A stretch of 64,000 nucleotides of DNA from Planctomycetota bacterium (GCA_963204915.1 CAUJHS010000018.1:80993-144992); one strand, 5' to 3'. Numbered from the stretch's first letter, positions 1-9,104 are shown. Notes: generated by a model not told the origin, from the letters alone. Numbers and translations are program-made.

Positions 1-1497
1 GAACAAGAGCTGGCCGCGCCGCAAACCGGCGAGGACGCCGCGCGTTTCGCCCTGACGCGGTTGGCCTGGGCGCACGCCTTACCGTTTCTGGCGCGCGTCA
101 TGGCGCCGGCCGCCTGGCGGAAAGTTTTGGAGAACCTGCAAGCTGCCGTCGACGACGGCGCCGCGCTCTCGCCCGAACAAGACACGCTCGCCTGGCAACT
201 GTTGCGCGGCGAGTTGCCTTGGACCTTGGCGTACTGGTTTCCCGAGTTGGAGTCGTGCCGCCGGGGAGCGGCTTTGGCGGGCGCCACGTTGTCGAAAGGT
301 TTGGAAGATTTGCTCGATGGCGAAGGTTTGATCGCCTCGCAGTATGTGCCGCTGTTGCGGCCTTTGCTCGCCCTGTGGACGCGCTGCGGACTGTTGTCGC
401 AAGCGGCCAACCAGGACTGCTACACGCGGGAAGCTCGCATTCAATACGCCTGGCTGGTGCAACGGGCTATTCTGCTATCTCGGCCCGATGGCGGGCAGTT
501 GCTTTCGCCCGGCGTCGAAGGCCGTTGGCGACCGGGCTTGTTCACCGCAGCTTTGGCGGTGGCCGACGATCCGGACGACGAGCATCTGGCCCATGAGGTG
601 TTGCCTTTGCCGGCCAAGAAGCGCGGGGCCGCGCCGCGTGGCCCGGCGCCGCAGTATGCGTTTCATTCCGAGTGGGCCGAGGCCGGCTTGTTGCGCACCG
701 CCGCCACGCGCGAGGCCCCGCGGTTGTTCGCCACGTATGGCCAGCGGCAATTTCGCGCCGAGTTGACCAACCGCAGCCAGGTCGTCTTTTCAGGCGTGTG
801 GGACCCGCAAATCGACGTGAATGGCCAGCGTCTTGCGCCCGAAGGCGACTGGGAGGAAGTTTGCTGGGTTTCCGACGCCGACGTGGATTACCTCGAAGTT
901 GAAATGTCGCTCTCGGCCGGGTGGCGCGTGCAACGGCAAATGTTGCTCGCGCGAAAAGAAGATTTTCTGTTCGTCGCCGATGCGGTGCTTGGCGCCGCGC
1001 CGGGACAAGTGCAGTATCGGTGCGTCACGCCGTTGGCGCCGGGAGTATCGTTTGCGCCCGAAGGGGAAACTCGCGACGGGATGATCCAAGGTCGGAAGAA
1101 ACTCGCTGTCGTGCTACCGTTGGCGCTGCCGGAATGGCGCAGCGATCGGCGGAGCGGCGCGCTGGAGGCGAACGCGGAAGGTCTCGAACTCACCCTGCAA
1201 AGCGAAGGCGCCGCGCTTTACGCTCCTTGGTTCTTCGATTTGAGCCGGCCGCGCATGAAGAAAGAACGCACCTGGCGGCGACTGACCGTGGCCGAGCGCC
1301 TGGTCATTCAGCCGTCGGAGGTCGCCGTCGGTTTTCGCGTCCAGGTGGACCGCCAACAATGGATGTTTTATCGCTCGCTCACTAAGGCCGCCAACCGCAC
1401 GGTACTCGGACAAAACTTGAATAGCGAATTCGTGGCCGCGCGGTTCCTGCCCACCGGCTACCTGGACGAGTTGATCTCGGTGTCCAGCGAGGGGTAG
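1..1497 (+). CDS. Hypothetical protein, 5' end outside the window
   Basis: The reading frame is open from base 1, so the gene begins upstream; 498 codons are visible, ending in TAG. The N-terminal part is helical and rich in Leu, Ala and Trp. The second half (from about codon 220) is rich in beta strands. This helical-then-beta layout resembles heparinase II/III-type polysaccharide lyases, but I see no motif that proves it. No signal peptide can be judged because the start is missing. It reads in the same direction as yggS, whose start is 54 bp after the stop. The function is unassigned; the lyase resemblance is weak inference. Confidence 0.7.
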   Translation, partial: EQELAAPQTGEDAARFALTRLAWAHALPFLARVMAPAAWRKVLENLQAAVDDGAALSPEQDTLAWQLLRGELPWTLAYWFPELESCRRGAALAGATLSKGLEDLLDGEGLIASQYVPLLRPLLALWTRCGLLSQAANQDCYTREARIQYAWLVQRAILLSRPDGGQLLSPGVEGRWRPGLFTAALAVADDPDDEHLAHEVLPLPAKKRGAAPRGPAPQYAFHSEWAEAGLLRTAATREAPRLFATYGQRQFRAELTNRSQVVFSGVWDPQIDVNGQRLAPEGDWEEVCWVSDADVDYLEVEMSLSAGWRVQRQMLLARKEDFLFVADAVLGAAPGQVQYRCVTPLAPGVSFAPEGETRDGMIQGRKKLAVVLPLALPEWRSDRRSGALEANAEGLELTLQSEGAALYAPWFFDLSRPRMKKERTWRRLTVAERLVIQPSEVAVGFRVQVDRQQWMFYRSLTKAANRTVLGQNLNSEFVAARFLPTGYLDELISVSSEG

Positions 1498-1551
1498 CGC
1501 CGAATCGGCCGCATGCGGCGCCGCGCAGCGCGTACAATTAACGGGAATCGT

Positions 1552-2259
1552 ATGGCGGACTTGCCTTCTCGGATAGCCGAAAACCTGGCGGGCGTGCGTG
1601 AACGGATCGCGCAGGCCGCGCTGCGCGCCGGCCGCTCCGCCGAGGAGGTGCGTCTAGTGGGCGTGACCAAGTACGTTAACGCGGAAACCGCCGCCGCGCT
1701 CGTGGCCGCCGGTTTGCACGACTTGGGCGAAAGCCGACCTCAGGAACTGTGGCGCAAGGCCGAGGCCTTGGCCAATCAGCCGGTGCGGTGGCATTTGATC
1801 GGCCATTTGCAACGCAACAAAGTGCGGCGCACCTTGCCGCTGGCGTGGTTGATTCACTCGGCCGATAGCCTGCGACTGCTGCAAGACCTGGACCGCGAGG
1901 CCCAGCAGCGCGAGCGCGCCGCCCCGGTGTTGTTGGAAATCAACATCTCGGGCGATGCGGCCAAGCACGGCTTCGCACCGGAGCAAATCGAACCCTTGTT
2001 GCCCGACATCGCCCGGCTGTCGCACGTTCAGGTGCGCGGGCTGATGGGCATGGGATCGCTCGAAGGAGGCCGAACGCAAGCCAAGAAGGATTTCGCCCGC
2101 CTGCGCGAACTGCGCGATCGGCTGGCTCGGTCGTGCCCGGCGGAGATTTCGCTGACGGAGCTTTCGATGGGCATGAGCGACGATTTCGATCTTGCCATCG
2201 AGGAAGGCGCCACGATGGTGCGCGTCGGCTCCGACTTGTTCGAAGGAGTCGAAGCATGA
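1552..2259 (+). CDS. yggS: YggS/PROSC family PLP-binding protein
   Basis: This family binds pyridoxal 5'-phosphate and acts in PLP homeostasis in the cytoplasm rather than as a classical enzyme. The 235-residue product is the usual length. Lys40 in the VGVTKYV motif is the expected Schiff-base lysine. WHLIGHLQRNK and the late SMGMSDDF motif, which contacts the phosphate, are both present. I chose the ATG at 1552 over the ATG at 1513 because homology begins right after it. Its TGA overlaps the ATG of the next gene (ATGA at 2256-2259), so the two are translationally coupled. The yggS-yggU neighbourhood is common in bacteria. Confidence 0.93.
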   Translation: MADLPSRIAENLAGVRERIAQAALRAGRSAEEVRLVGVTKYVNAETAAALVAAGLHDLGESRPQELWRKAEALANQPVRWHLIGHLQRNKVRRTLPLAWLIHSADSLRLLQDLDREAQQRERAAPVLLEINISGDAAKHGFAPEQIEPLLPDIARLSHVQVRGLMGMGSLEGGRTQAKKDFARLRELRDRLARSCPAEISLTELSMGMSDDFDLAIEEGATMVRVGSDLFEGVEA

Positions 2260-2558
2260 TCGCGCTGGAAGACACCGCCGACGGCGTCGTGCTGCCCGTC
2301 AAGGCGAAGGCCGGAGGCCGCGCCAATGGACTGCAAGGCGTTCATGCCGGCGCTCTCAAAGTGATGGTCACGCAAGCCCCGGAGCGCGGCAAGGCGAACC
2401 GCGCAATCGCCGACCTGTTGGCCGAGCGACTCGGTTTGCGCAAATTGCAAGTGACGCTGCTCTCGGGCGAGACGTCGCCGCAGAAACGGTTTCTCATTCA
2501 GGGCGTGTCGAAAGACGAGCTGCACGCGCGACTTGAGGCGGCGCTGAAAGATCGCTAA
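2256..2558 (+). CDS. yggU: DUF167/YggU family protein
   Basis: This small 100-residue protein matches the DUF167 family: VKAKAGGRANGL near the start, then VTQAPERGKANRAI and LLSGETSPQK. Those are the conserved stretches of YggU-like proteins, whose biochemical role is unknown. The start ATG at 2256 overlaps the yggS stop, which fixes the start and argues for one transcript. It is slightly longer than the minimal family size of about 90 residues. I am confident of the family and claim no function. Confidence 0.9.
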   Translation: MIALEDTADGVVLPVKAKAGGRANGLQGVHAGALKVMVTQAPERGKANRAIADLLAERLGLRKLQVTLLSGETSPQKRFLIQGVSKDELHARLEAALKDR

Positions 2559-2771
2559 GCGCTGCCTGCTTGGCGGCGCGCGGCGATCCGTCCACGGGTC
2601 AATGATCGCGCGTTGCGGCTCGCGATGACCGGAGTCGTCGGAATAAACCGAACGGCACGTCGACATCTCGCCAAGGTACGACGCTTTCTTCGCAATGTGC
2701 GCTCCGGCGGCGTCGATAAAGCCCATGCGGCTATTTTTTTAAATGTGGGGTTTAAGGCGAGGGCGTGGCTC

Positions 2772-3197
2772 ATGCGGACTGCGGCGGCGATTGTTCTGGC
2801 GTGCGGTTTAGGCTTGGGAACAAGTTGGAGTGAAAAGAATGCGGCGAGGGCCGAAGAAATGGCCGCGCTGTGGCGCGCCGACGCCCTGGGGGCTTGGAAA
2901 GCCTCGCAAGAAACGGGCCGGCCGTTGCTGCTGTTCATCACTTCGGACAACTGCCCGTATTGTCATTTGATGGATCGCAACACGTTTGCCGACCAAGGCG
3001 TGGTCGCGCGGATGCGCGCCTCGTTTGTGGCCGCGCGGGTCGACGCGAGCCAGCAACCCGAGTTGGCTCGGCACTTGCAAGTTCGGGCGTATCCGACCAC
3101 CGTGGTCGTGGACCGGAACAATCGTGTACTGGGCGCCATTCCGGGCTACCTGGAGCCGCGCGAATTCGAACGCCGTTTGGCGCAGTTCACGCAGTAG
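2772..3197 (+). CDS. Secreted thioredoxin-like protein
   Basis: The 141-residue product starts with a short Arg followed by a hydrophobic run (about residues 3-17), a signal peptide or membrane anchor. A thioredoxin-like fold follows. The redox motif CPYC is at residues 61-64 inside SDNCPYCHLMD. The cis-proline region is VRAYPTTVVVD. CPYC is the glutaredoxin-type dithiol, but spacing and context fit the Thioredoxin_7/DsbD-C-like group acting outside the cytoplasm. I chose the ATG at 2772 because it places the hydrophobic run at the N-terminus; the frame is open farther upstream from 2613 but that part looks non-coding. Substrate unknown. Confidence 0.85.
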   Translation: MRTAAAIVLACGLGLGTSWSEKNAARAEEMAALWRADALGAWKASQETGRPLLLFITSDNCPYCHLMDRNTFADQGVVARMRASFVAARVDASQQPELARHLQVRAYPTTVVVDRNNRVLGAIPGYLEPREFERRLAQFTQ

Positions 3198-3298
3198 CAG
3201 TACGGCAAGTTGCGCCCGCCGCTGCATGCAGGCGAACCACACGCGTTCGGTCAACGCCAAGAAGGCGGTGCGACGAAAAACCAGGCGTCGGCAGAACG

Positions 3299-4297
3299 TC
3301 AGATCATGGGAAGCGGCACGACCTCGGCGTCTCCCGCGGAGGAAGACAGTTTCGAACCGGGGAGATTGTGCCCCTGCCGGACATATCCCAAAGCGACGGC
3401 GCCGCCAACACGGGGAGAAAACGCGGCGGATGTGACGCGTCCCATCACGGCGTCGCTCGCCCCGCTTAGTTCGCAACCCGCTTCAGGAATAACCGACCCT
3501 GCGAAGCGAAGTCCCGCCAGCGTGCGGTTCACATGGCCGAGCGCATCGATGCGGGCCACCGTTTCTTGCCCCAGGTAGCAACCTTTCGTGAAGCTGATTG
3601 CACGGTCGGTGCGGTTCAATTCCTGCGGTAAGTTGTCTTCGCTGATGTCGCGGTCATACTGCGGAACGCCGGCTTCAATGCGAACCGCTTCCGCCGCTTC
3701 AGGACCGCATAAGACGACGCCCGCATTCTGGAGCGATTCGGCAAGGGCTTGATGTTTGTCGCGGGGCGCCAAGAGGGTCCAAGTCGCCGCGCCTAACAAA
3801 CCGCTACGGCGCAGGAAGAGGAGAACGTCGGCCAGATCCGGCCTGTTCAACTTCGTTCGCACGTGGCCCAGCACAGCTTGCGGCGCTTCCAGGCCGAGCG
3901 ACTCCAGCACGGCTTGGGCGCGTGGGCCGGCGAGCAGCCATTGCCCCATGTCTGCGGTACGGTCGTGCAGCGTGACTTTCTCGCGAATGATGTAGCGGTC
4001 CAGGTGCGCCAGCAGCTTTTGGTTTTGCCCCGGCGAGGCGTCGAGAATTAGGGAGTCTTCCGTACAGTAAACAAACACATGCCCGACGATCCGGCCTTTG
4101 GCGTTGAGCAGCAAGGCTTCGCAACCGTCGCCGGGCGTCAGGCGCAAAATGTCGTTTGAGCTGAGGTTGTGGAGAAACTTCGCCCGGTCGGCGCCGGTCA
4201 TTTCGAGGAAGGCGCGGCCCGAGGCGTCGACCGCGCCGGCGTCTTCGGTCAACGCGCGATAGTCGCGTTCGGCAGTTTGCATCATTCCAGCACTCAT
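3299..4297 (-). CDS. ygfZ: YgfZ/GcvT-like folate-binding protein
   Basis: The family uses folate to support repair or assembly of iron-sulfur enzymes. The 332-residue product has the signature KGCYLGQE around Cys240, the diagnostic YgfZ motif, followed by the C-terminal barrel segment (HVNRTLAGLRF). The N-terminal half carries the GcvT-like fold (FLHNLSSNDI, LLLNAKGRI). I chose the ATG at 4297; the frame is open to 4354 and a second ATG at 4285 is possible. It is convergent with the thioredoxin-like gene (101 bp between stops) and divergent from the GntR operon. Typical length for the family is 300-360 residues. Confidence 0.9.
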   Translation of the reverse strand: MSAGMMQTAERDYRALTEDAGAVDASGRAFLEMTGADRAKFLHNLSSNDILRLTPGDGCEALLLNAKGRIVGHVFVYCTEDSLILDASPGQNQKLLAHLDRYIIREKVTLHDRTADMGQWLLAGPRAQAVLESLGLEAPQAVLGHVRTKLNRPDLADVLLFLRRSGLLGAATWTLLAPRDKHQALAESLQNAGVVLCGPEAAEAVRIEAGVPQYDRDISEDNLPQELNRTDRAISFTKGCYLGQETVARIDALGHVNRTLAGLRFAGSVIPEAGCELSGASDAVMGRVTSAAFSPRVGGAVALGYVRQGHNLPGSKLSSSAGDAEVVPLPMI

Positions 4298-4421
4298 GAT
4301 TCGGCGAAGGAAGTCGATCGCAGCCCGCTTCATTGCGGCGCGGGCTGCTCGCATTGTACTGCGCCGCCTCGCGTTTGCGTGCGCGGCGGAACGACGGCTC
4401 CGTTTTTCTCGGAGAAGCCGC

Positions 4422-4449
4422 TTGACAGGCTCATCGCAATTTGTATTAT
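4422..4449 (+). promoter_or_regulatory. Sigma70-type promoter of the GntR-ABC operon
   Basis: A perfect -35 box TTGACA (4422-4427) is followed after 16 bp by TATTAT (4444-4449), one base from the -10 consensus. It points toward the GntR gene, whose ATG is about 75 bp downstream. The interval is AT-rich compared with its surroundings. No other good promoter is visible in this divergent region. Confidence 0.7.
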
Positions 4450-4462
4450 TGAGTTAATACAA
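4441..4462. promoter_or_regulatory. Palindromic operator candidate over the -10 box
   Basis: TTGTATTA (4441-4448) and its exact reverse complement TAATACAA (4455-4462) are separated by 6 bp. The left arm covers the -10 box. The core GTAT..ATAC fits the GT...AC symmetry of GntR-family operators, and the first gene downstream is a GntR regulator. Autoregulation by that protein is the natural inference. Confidence 0.6.
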
Positions 4463-4523
4463 GATGACAGCCGATGCGGGTCCTGTGCGTTGTGCGGACC
4501 TGTCCTTTTCGCGAGCGCTCGTC

Positions 4524-4928
4524 ATGCAAATTCACATCTCTCCGAATGACGGCGTGCCGATTTATTTGCAGCTCGTCAATCAAATCAAGTATCAGGTCGC
4601 TTCCGGTCGGTTGGCGCCGGGCGAAGAGTTGCCCGCCATTCGCGTGCTGGCCGAGCAATTGCTGATCAACCCCAATACGGTGGCCCGCGCGTATCGTGAA
4701 CTGGAAGTAGCGGGCTTGGTGGAGAAACGTCGCACGGCGGGGACGTATGTTTCGGAGCAAGGTTCGCCGCTGGCCCGGCGCGAGCGGCTGAAGATTTTGA
4801 CGGAGCGCGTCGACGCCCTGGTGGCGGAAGCGGGGCAAATGGATTTCGCCCTGGAAGACGTTCTTGCACTGGTTCAACAACGGCACGCCGCGCTGCAAAC
4901 CGCCCGCGCGCAGGCCGTGCGCGAGTAA
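4524..4928 (+). CDS. GntR family regulator, YtrA-like
   Basis: The 134-residue product has one winged-helix domain at the N-terminus (about residues 10-77). It contains the GntR hallmarks PIYLQLVNQIK, LPAIRVLAEQL, NPNTVARAYRELE and TAGTYVSE. The rest is a short helical tail and not a large effector domain, which is the YtrA subfamily layout; YtrA members usually control linked ABC transporters. I chose the ATG at 4524 because the PIYLQ motif lies a normal 11 residues in; an upstream frame from 4464 adds non-conserved sequence. The ATPase follows 26 bp later. It probably represses its own operon through the palindrome at 4441-4462. Confidence 0.9.
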   Translation: MQIHISPNDGVPIYLQLVNQIKYQVASGRLAPGEELPAIRVLAEQLLINPNTVARAYRELEVAGLVEKRRTAGTYVSEQGSPLARRERLKILTERVDALVAEAGQMDFALEDVLALVQQRHAALQTARAQAVRE

Positions 4929-4954
4929 GCCCCCTCAACGCCAGGAGTAACGCC

Positions 4955-5857
4955 ATGCTTTCGCCCGTTCCTTCTTCCGCCCCCCCGGTGATTGAGTTGA
5001 GCCGCGTCACGCGGCGGTTTGGCGCCAAGACCGCGCTGAACGAAGTTTCGCTGGTCGTGCCGCGCGGCGGCGTGTTCGGCTTGATCGGCGGCAACGGCGC
5101 CGGCAAGACGACGCTCATCAAGCACGTGCTGGGGCTGCTCAAGGCCGAGTCGGGCGCGGTGCGCGTGTTCGGACTGGATCCGGTGCAAAACCCCGTGGGC
5201 GTGTTGGGACGCATCGGCTATCTCTCGGAAGACCGCGACCTCCCGAACTGGATGCGCGTGGGCCAGTTCATGCGTTACACGCAAGCGTTCTTTCCTCACT
5301 GGGATGAAGCGTACGCGGAAGAATTGCGACAAGCATTCGACCTGGACGCCAAAGCGAAAATCAAAACGCTCTCGCGCGGGCAACGCGCCCGCATGGGGCT
5401 GCTGGCGGCCCTGGCGCATCGTCCGGAATTGCTGATCCTGGACGAACCCTCGTCGGGGTTGGATCCCGTGGTGCGGCGCGACATTCTCGGAGCGATCATT
5501 CGCACGATTGCCGATGAAGGCCGCACAGTGTTGTTTTCCTCGCACCTGCTGGATGAAGTCGAACGCGTAGCGGACTACGTGGCCATTCTTCATCAGGGCC
5601 GCATGATGCTGACCGCCGCGATGGATGAAATCAAAGACCGTCACCGCCGCGTCACGTTGCGGTTCCGCGAACCGGTGGAGCATCCGCCGGCGCTGGTGGG
5701 CGCGCTGTCGTTTGAAGGACACGGCGCCGAGTGGACCTACGTGTGCGCCGGCGACAGCCGGCAATTGCAGCAAGCCGCGCAGGCGCTGGGCGCCACGGTT
5801 CTGGGCGACGACGCACTGACCTTGGACGAGATTTTTGTATCCCGGGTTCTCCGCTAG
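4955..5857 (+). CDS. ABC transporter ATP-binding protein
   Basis: This is a 300-residue nucleotide-binding subunit. The Walker A motif GGNGAGKT is at residues 45-52, the signature LSRGQ at 139-143, and Walker B LLILDEP at 159-165, followed by the D-loop SSGLDP and the switch histidine in FSSHLLDEVE. SLSRGQ-type signatures and a C-terminal regulatory strand are typical of the CcmA/YtrB exporter-like class. The gene lies between the GntR regulator and a large membrane protein and surely forms one operon with them. The substrate cannot be read from sequence; YtrA-linked systems often respond to envelope stress or peptide antibiotics. Confidence 0.93.
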   Translation: MLSPVPSSAPPVIELSRVTRRFGAKTALNEVSLVVPRGGVFGLIGGNGAGKTTLIKHVLGLLKAESGAVRVFGLDPVQNPVGVLGRIGYLSEDRDLPNWMRVGQFMRYTQAFFPHWDEAYAEELRQAFDLDAKAKIKTLSRGQRARMGLLAALAHRPELLILDEPSSGLDPVVRRDILGAIIRTIADEGRTVLFSSHLLDEVERVADYVAILHQGRMMLTAAMDEIKDRHRRVTLRFREPVEHPPALVGALSFEGHGAEWTYVCAGDSRQLQQAAQALGATVLGDDALTLDEIFVSRVLR

Positions 5858-5905
5858 TCGCGGTCGCCTCCTTGAGTTATTCGCCATCACGAAAGGTCCC
5901 TTCCG

Positions 5906-7489
5906 ATGCGATCCGTTCCACTAGCGATGACTTGGGAAGTGCTATGGCGCGGTCGATGGAGCCTGCTGGCCGGAGCGCTCGCAGCGAACTTCCTGCCGTT
6001 GTTTCTTTTTCCGGCCCTAAAGGCCTCCGGAGGAGTTCCGCCCCACGACCCGGCCATGCTGATCATGCATGTGGTGTTGGTGCAAATCAACATGTTCATT
6101 TTCGGCGCGGCCTTGCTGGCGGTGCAGGAGTCGCCCTCTCGGCTGTACACGTATCCGGTGTCGGCCGCGACGATTGCCGCAGGGCGTTTGTCGCCAACGG
6201 TGGTGCTGGTCATGGCCGAGGCGGCGCTCAGCAGCGCGGCGCTGAATGCGGCGTTCGGGTTGACGTGGCCGGTATGGGGGCCCGCCCTGGCTTTGGGGGT
6301 TGGCTTTGCCGCGATCCAAGCGACGATCTGGCTGATGGACCGATCTGCATGGTTGCCGTGGGCGGTAGCGATTGTTGGCGTGGTGTTGGGCTTGTGGTTC
6401 AAGTCGCGCTATGGCCCCATGCTGGCGACCCCCACGCATTACTGGCGCCACGTGACGCCGGGAGAAGTTGCGTTTTTGCTCGTTGTCGCCCTGGCGACGT
6501 ACGCCGTTGGTGCGGCCGCCATTGCACGGAACCGGCGCGGCGATCAACCGTTTACTTTGGGAGTTCTGAGCTGGTTCGAGCAGTTTTCCAAGGAAGTCGC
6601 TCCTACGAATCCCGCGTTCCGCAGTTCGGCGCATGCGCAGTTCTGGTACGAATGGCGACAAAAAGGTTGGGTCATGCCCACCGCCGTAGCCTTTGGCATG
6701 TTGTTAGCCGTGAGTATTTGGCTCGTTTCAGAACGCGACCCGACGGAATTTTGGCAAGGGTTCGTGGCTGGCGGCGGGTTGCTCTCGCTGGCGGGGTTTC
6801 TGGGCGGAGTTGTCCTGGGGCAAGCGGGCTCGCACGACAAGGAAGGCGAAATGGGGCAGTTCCTGGCGACTCGCCCCCTGACGGTCGCCGCGATGTCACG
6901 CGCCGTACTGCAAACGGCGGCGGTAAGCGTGCTGACGGCCTGGGCGCTTTGGGCGACGGCGTTTCTTGCCGTTCACTTGCTGCTCTTGGCCTTTCACGCC
7001 GCGCCGCAAAACTTGGGCGCCACACAACGGGGATTTTGGTATTGGTACTCGCCTTTGACGCTCTTGGGGCCGTGGATCTTGGCCACGATCGTCGCCTCGG
7101 CCTTGTTGTGCGGTCGCCCGCGGTTGTTCGTGGCCCTGGTCATTGCGAGCATCTCGCTGTGGATTGGCTCGATCCTCCTTGCGGAACACGTGCTTTCGCA
7201 GGAAGAAAGCCGGCAGGCGTGGCGCCTTGCGTTCTTTGCGCTTGGCGCGGCGTTTATCACGGGAACCGCTTGGGCGCTGTGGGAGGCTCGGCGTCGCAGG
7301 TTGATTGGCTGGCCGACGGTCGGGCTGGCGGCATGCGTGTGGTTCGCACTCGCCGTGTTGACGCTGCTCTGCGGAACGCTGACTTCGGTAGATGCGCCGA
7401 CCCTGGCCCTGCTCATGGGAGTCGCCGCACTGAGTGTGGCGCCGGCGGCCACCACTCCGCTCGCCCTGGCGTGGAACCGCACGCGGTAA
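5906..7489 (+). CDS. ABC-2-like multi-pass membrane protein
   Basis: The 527-residue product has many hydrophobic segments, roughly a dozen, without a recognisable enzymatic motif. Its position 48 bp after the ATPase and the matching operon strand indicate that it is the permease partner. Arg-rich and charged loops occur around the middle (REPLACED by RSSAHAQFWYEWRQKGW region, about residues 234-255), which resembles the split between two membrane halves. The start ATG at 5906 follows a GAAAGG stretch. I do not recognise a named family, so the permease role is inferred from context and topology. Confidence 0.8.
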   Translation: MRSVPLAMTWEVLWRGRWSLLAGALAANFLPLFLFPALKASGGVPPHDPAMLIMHVVLVQINMFIFGAALLAVQESPSRLYTYPVSAATIAAGRLSPTVVLVMAEAALSSAALNAAFGLTWPVWGPALALGVGFAAIQATIWLMDRSAWLPWAVAIVGVVLGLWFKSRYGPMLATPTHYWRHVTPGEVAFLLVVALATYAVGAAAIARNRRGDQPFTLGVLSWFEQFSKEVAPTNPAFRSSAHAQFWYEWRQKGWVMPTAVAFGMLLAVSIWLVSERDPTEFWQGFVAGGGLLSLAGFLGGVVLGQAGSHDKEGEMGQFLATRPLTVAAMSRAVLQTAAVSVLTAWALWATAFLAVHLLLLAFHAAPQNLGATQRGFWYWYSPLTLLGPWILATIVASALLCGRPRLFVALVIASISLWIGSILLAEHVLSQEESRQAWRLAFFALGAAFITGTAWALWEARRRRLIGWPTVGLAACVWFALAVLTLLCGTLTSVDAPTLALLMGVAALSVAPAATTPLALAWNRTR

Positions 7490-7536
7490 GAGCGAACACG
7501 CAAGGAAATTTTCATGCCCCGTGCGGCAGGAATGAA

Positions 7537-8748
7537 TCACTCTACCGGCATGGCGTATTGCGCATCGGCCAGAAGAATGCACGACTCGTGATGCCGGGAA
7601 AGGCGGGCGATTTCGTCCTCGCATTCTACATGCGCCACGCCCAGGTCCTCGACGGTTTCGGCGTCCAACTCGCTGAGCAGGTAAATGCGTTTCTTTTCCA
7701 GGAGTTCGGCCAAGAGCGCCGCCGATTGCGCGTCGAACGTCGTTTGCTTTTCCACGGCGTGCTGCTTGACGGAAAGATCTTCCAAGCCCGAGAGTCGGCG
7801 CAAGGCCGGTCCGGGGGCGCGGCTGAGTTGCGTGCACAGCGCGATGGCGCCGTCTTCCGCCACGGCTTGCGAAGCGGCGTAGAGCGCCCGGCCGAAATTC
7901 TCCCACGTTTGTTGCTCGGGACCGCCCGAAATGGCCGCCACGACCAACCCGGCGCGGCGCGGCAACGGCCGGCGCCACAAGCGGTCGCACAGGCGTTGTC
8001 CGCGTTCGAGAACCGCGCCGCTGGATCCGGCAAACACCTCGCTCACGCGATCATCCGTTCCAGGCGCCACTTGCACGACAAACTGCACGCCAAGCAACCA
8101 GGCGGCTTCCTGAGCTTCATGCGCGAGCGACCCACTGTGTGCGCGGCGCAGCGCGAGCGGCGATTGGTAGCGTTTGTGCGTGGCCACGTCGGCAAAGGCG
8201 GGAAACAAGCCTCCCCAGGCGCCAAAGTACCCGAACGACGAGGGCAGCCGCAGCGGACCGATCGGCAACACGAAGTCGGCTTCGACAAGGCGCCGATTCA
8301 AGTAGATTGGGTGTTGTTCGTCGGTCGTGGCCAGGTAGCACAGACCGTCGGTGTCGCCCGGATCGTGAATTTCGACCGCGACGTCGGCCAAAGCGTGATC
8401 TGTTAAAAAGGGCGATTCGAATTCGTTCGACCCGTCGCGCGCGTGAGATAACACCACGGCGATGCGTTCGGGCGTAACGCCTCCTTCCTGAAGCGCGTGG
8501 ATCGCGCCGGCCGCGATAAGCGGCGCTTGGGGCGTTTCCGAATCGACGGCCAGCACGACGTGGTCGTCGGGCGTGAGGGCTTGGGCCACCGGCGGCAGAT
8601 CCAGCGGCGACCGCAACGCCGCGGCGGTCGCTCGGGCTGGGTCGTCCAGCACGTCGAGGCCGACCGTCGACCAATCGGCCACCATGGTCTCGGGCGGCAA
8701 ATCGAACTCCACTTGCCGGTCTACGCCAAACCGCAATATCGAGGACAT
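7537..8748 (-). CDS. LarA-like (DUF2088) lactate racemase family protein
   Basis: The 403-residue protein resembles the lactate racemase catalytic domain family: an N-terminal region with VVLAVDSETPQAPLI, matching the conserved D-x-T-R-P-type loop, then VVLSHARD and later VVAAISGGPEQQTWENFGRAL. LarA enzymes racemise 2-hydroxyacids with a nickel-pincer nucleotide cofactor. I do not see the cofactor-making genes larB, larC or larE in the window, and the loop is SETPQ instead of TRP, so activity is uncertain. I chose ATG 8748; the frame is open to 8811. It is convergent with the ABC operon (47 bp between stops). Confidence 0.75.
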   Translation of the reverse strand: MSSILRFGVDRQVEFDLPPETMVADWSTVGLDVLDDPARATAAALRSPLDLPPVAQALTPDDHVVLAVDSETPQAPLIAAGAIHALQEGGVTPERIAVVLSHARDGSNEFESPFLTDHALADVAVEIHDPGDTDGLCYLATTDEQHPIYLNRRLVEADFVLPIGPLRLPSSFGYFGAWGGLFPAFADVATHKRYQSPLALRRAHSGSLAHEAQEAAWLLGVQFVVQVAPGTDDRVSEVFAGSSGAVLERGQRLCDRLWRRPLPRRAGLVVAAISGGPEQQTWENFGRALYAASQAVAEDGAIALCTQLSRAPGPALRRLSGLEDLSVKQHAVEKQTTFDAQSAALLAELLEKKRIYLLSELDAETVEDLGVAHVECEDEIARLSRHHESCILLADAQYAMPVE

Positions 8749-9104
8749 AGGGGTCAACACACCAATAAATTGAAAAACGTCGCCAGGGGTTGTGAGGGCT
8801 TGCGCCAACAATTGCCATCAGCCGCTGCGGGCTCGCTCACGGTTGCTCGTGAGAACCGCACGCTCCTGCAGGTCGGCTGATTCCCATGCCCCATGGCATG
8901 GCCGGCCGGCGAATGGCGAGCAGGGCCTCTCTTGCATCTTTGCCTTCGCCCGCCTTTTGGACAAGGGCCATTGCGATGGGGTCAGGATCGGTCTGGACAC
9001 GCCGCGGCGGCTGGAGTAATGTTCCCTGCCGCTCGCAGTGATGCGGCGACCCATGCGCCAGAACCGCAGGGACGACACCTACTTGTTGCGAAGGATTGCG
9101 ATCG
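8749..9104. other. 356-bp intergenic region with several inverted repeats
   Basis: No protein gene is evident here. It contains a hairpin with arms CCATGCC (8884-8890) and GGCATGG (8895-8901), directly followed by the palindrome GCCGGCCGGC (8901-8910), and smaller inverted repeats such as CGGTT/AACCG near 8840-8860. The region separates divergent genes, so promoters for the LarA-like gene and for the small protein at 9105 must lie here. I do not see a convincing sigma70 promoter. Confidence 0.5.

Noticed and set aside
5731..8406. Very long open frame of 891 codons running across the permease and LarA-like genes
   Set aside because: It is Arg/Gly-rich with no domain and overlaps two genes with clear or context-supported coding in other frames; a GC-rich shadow frame.
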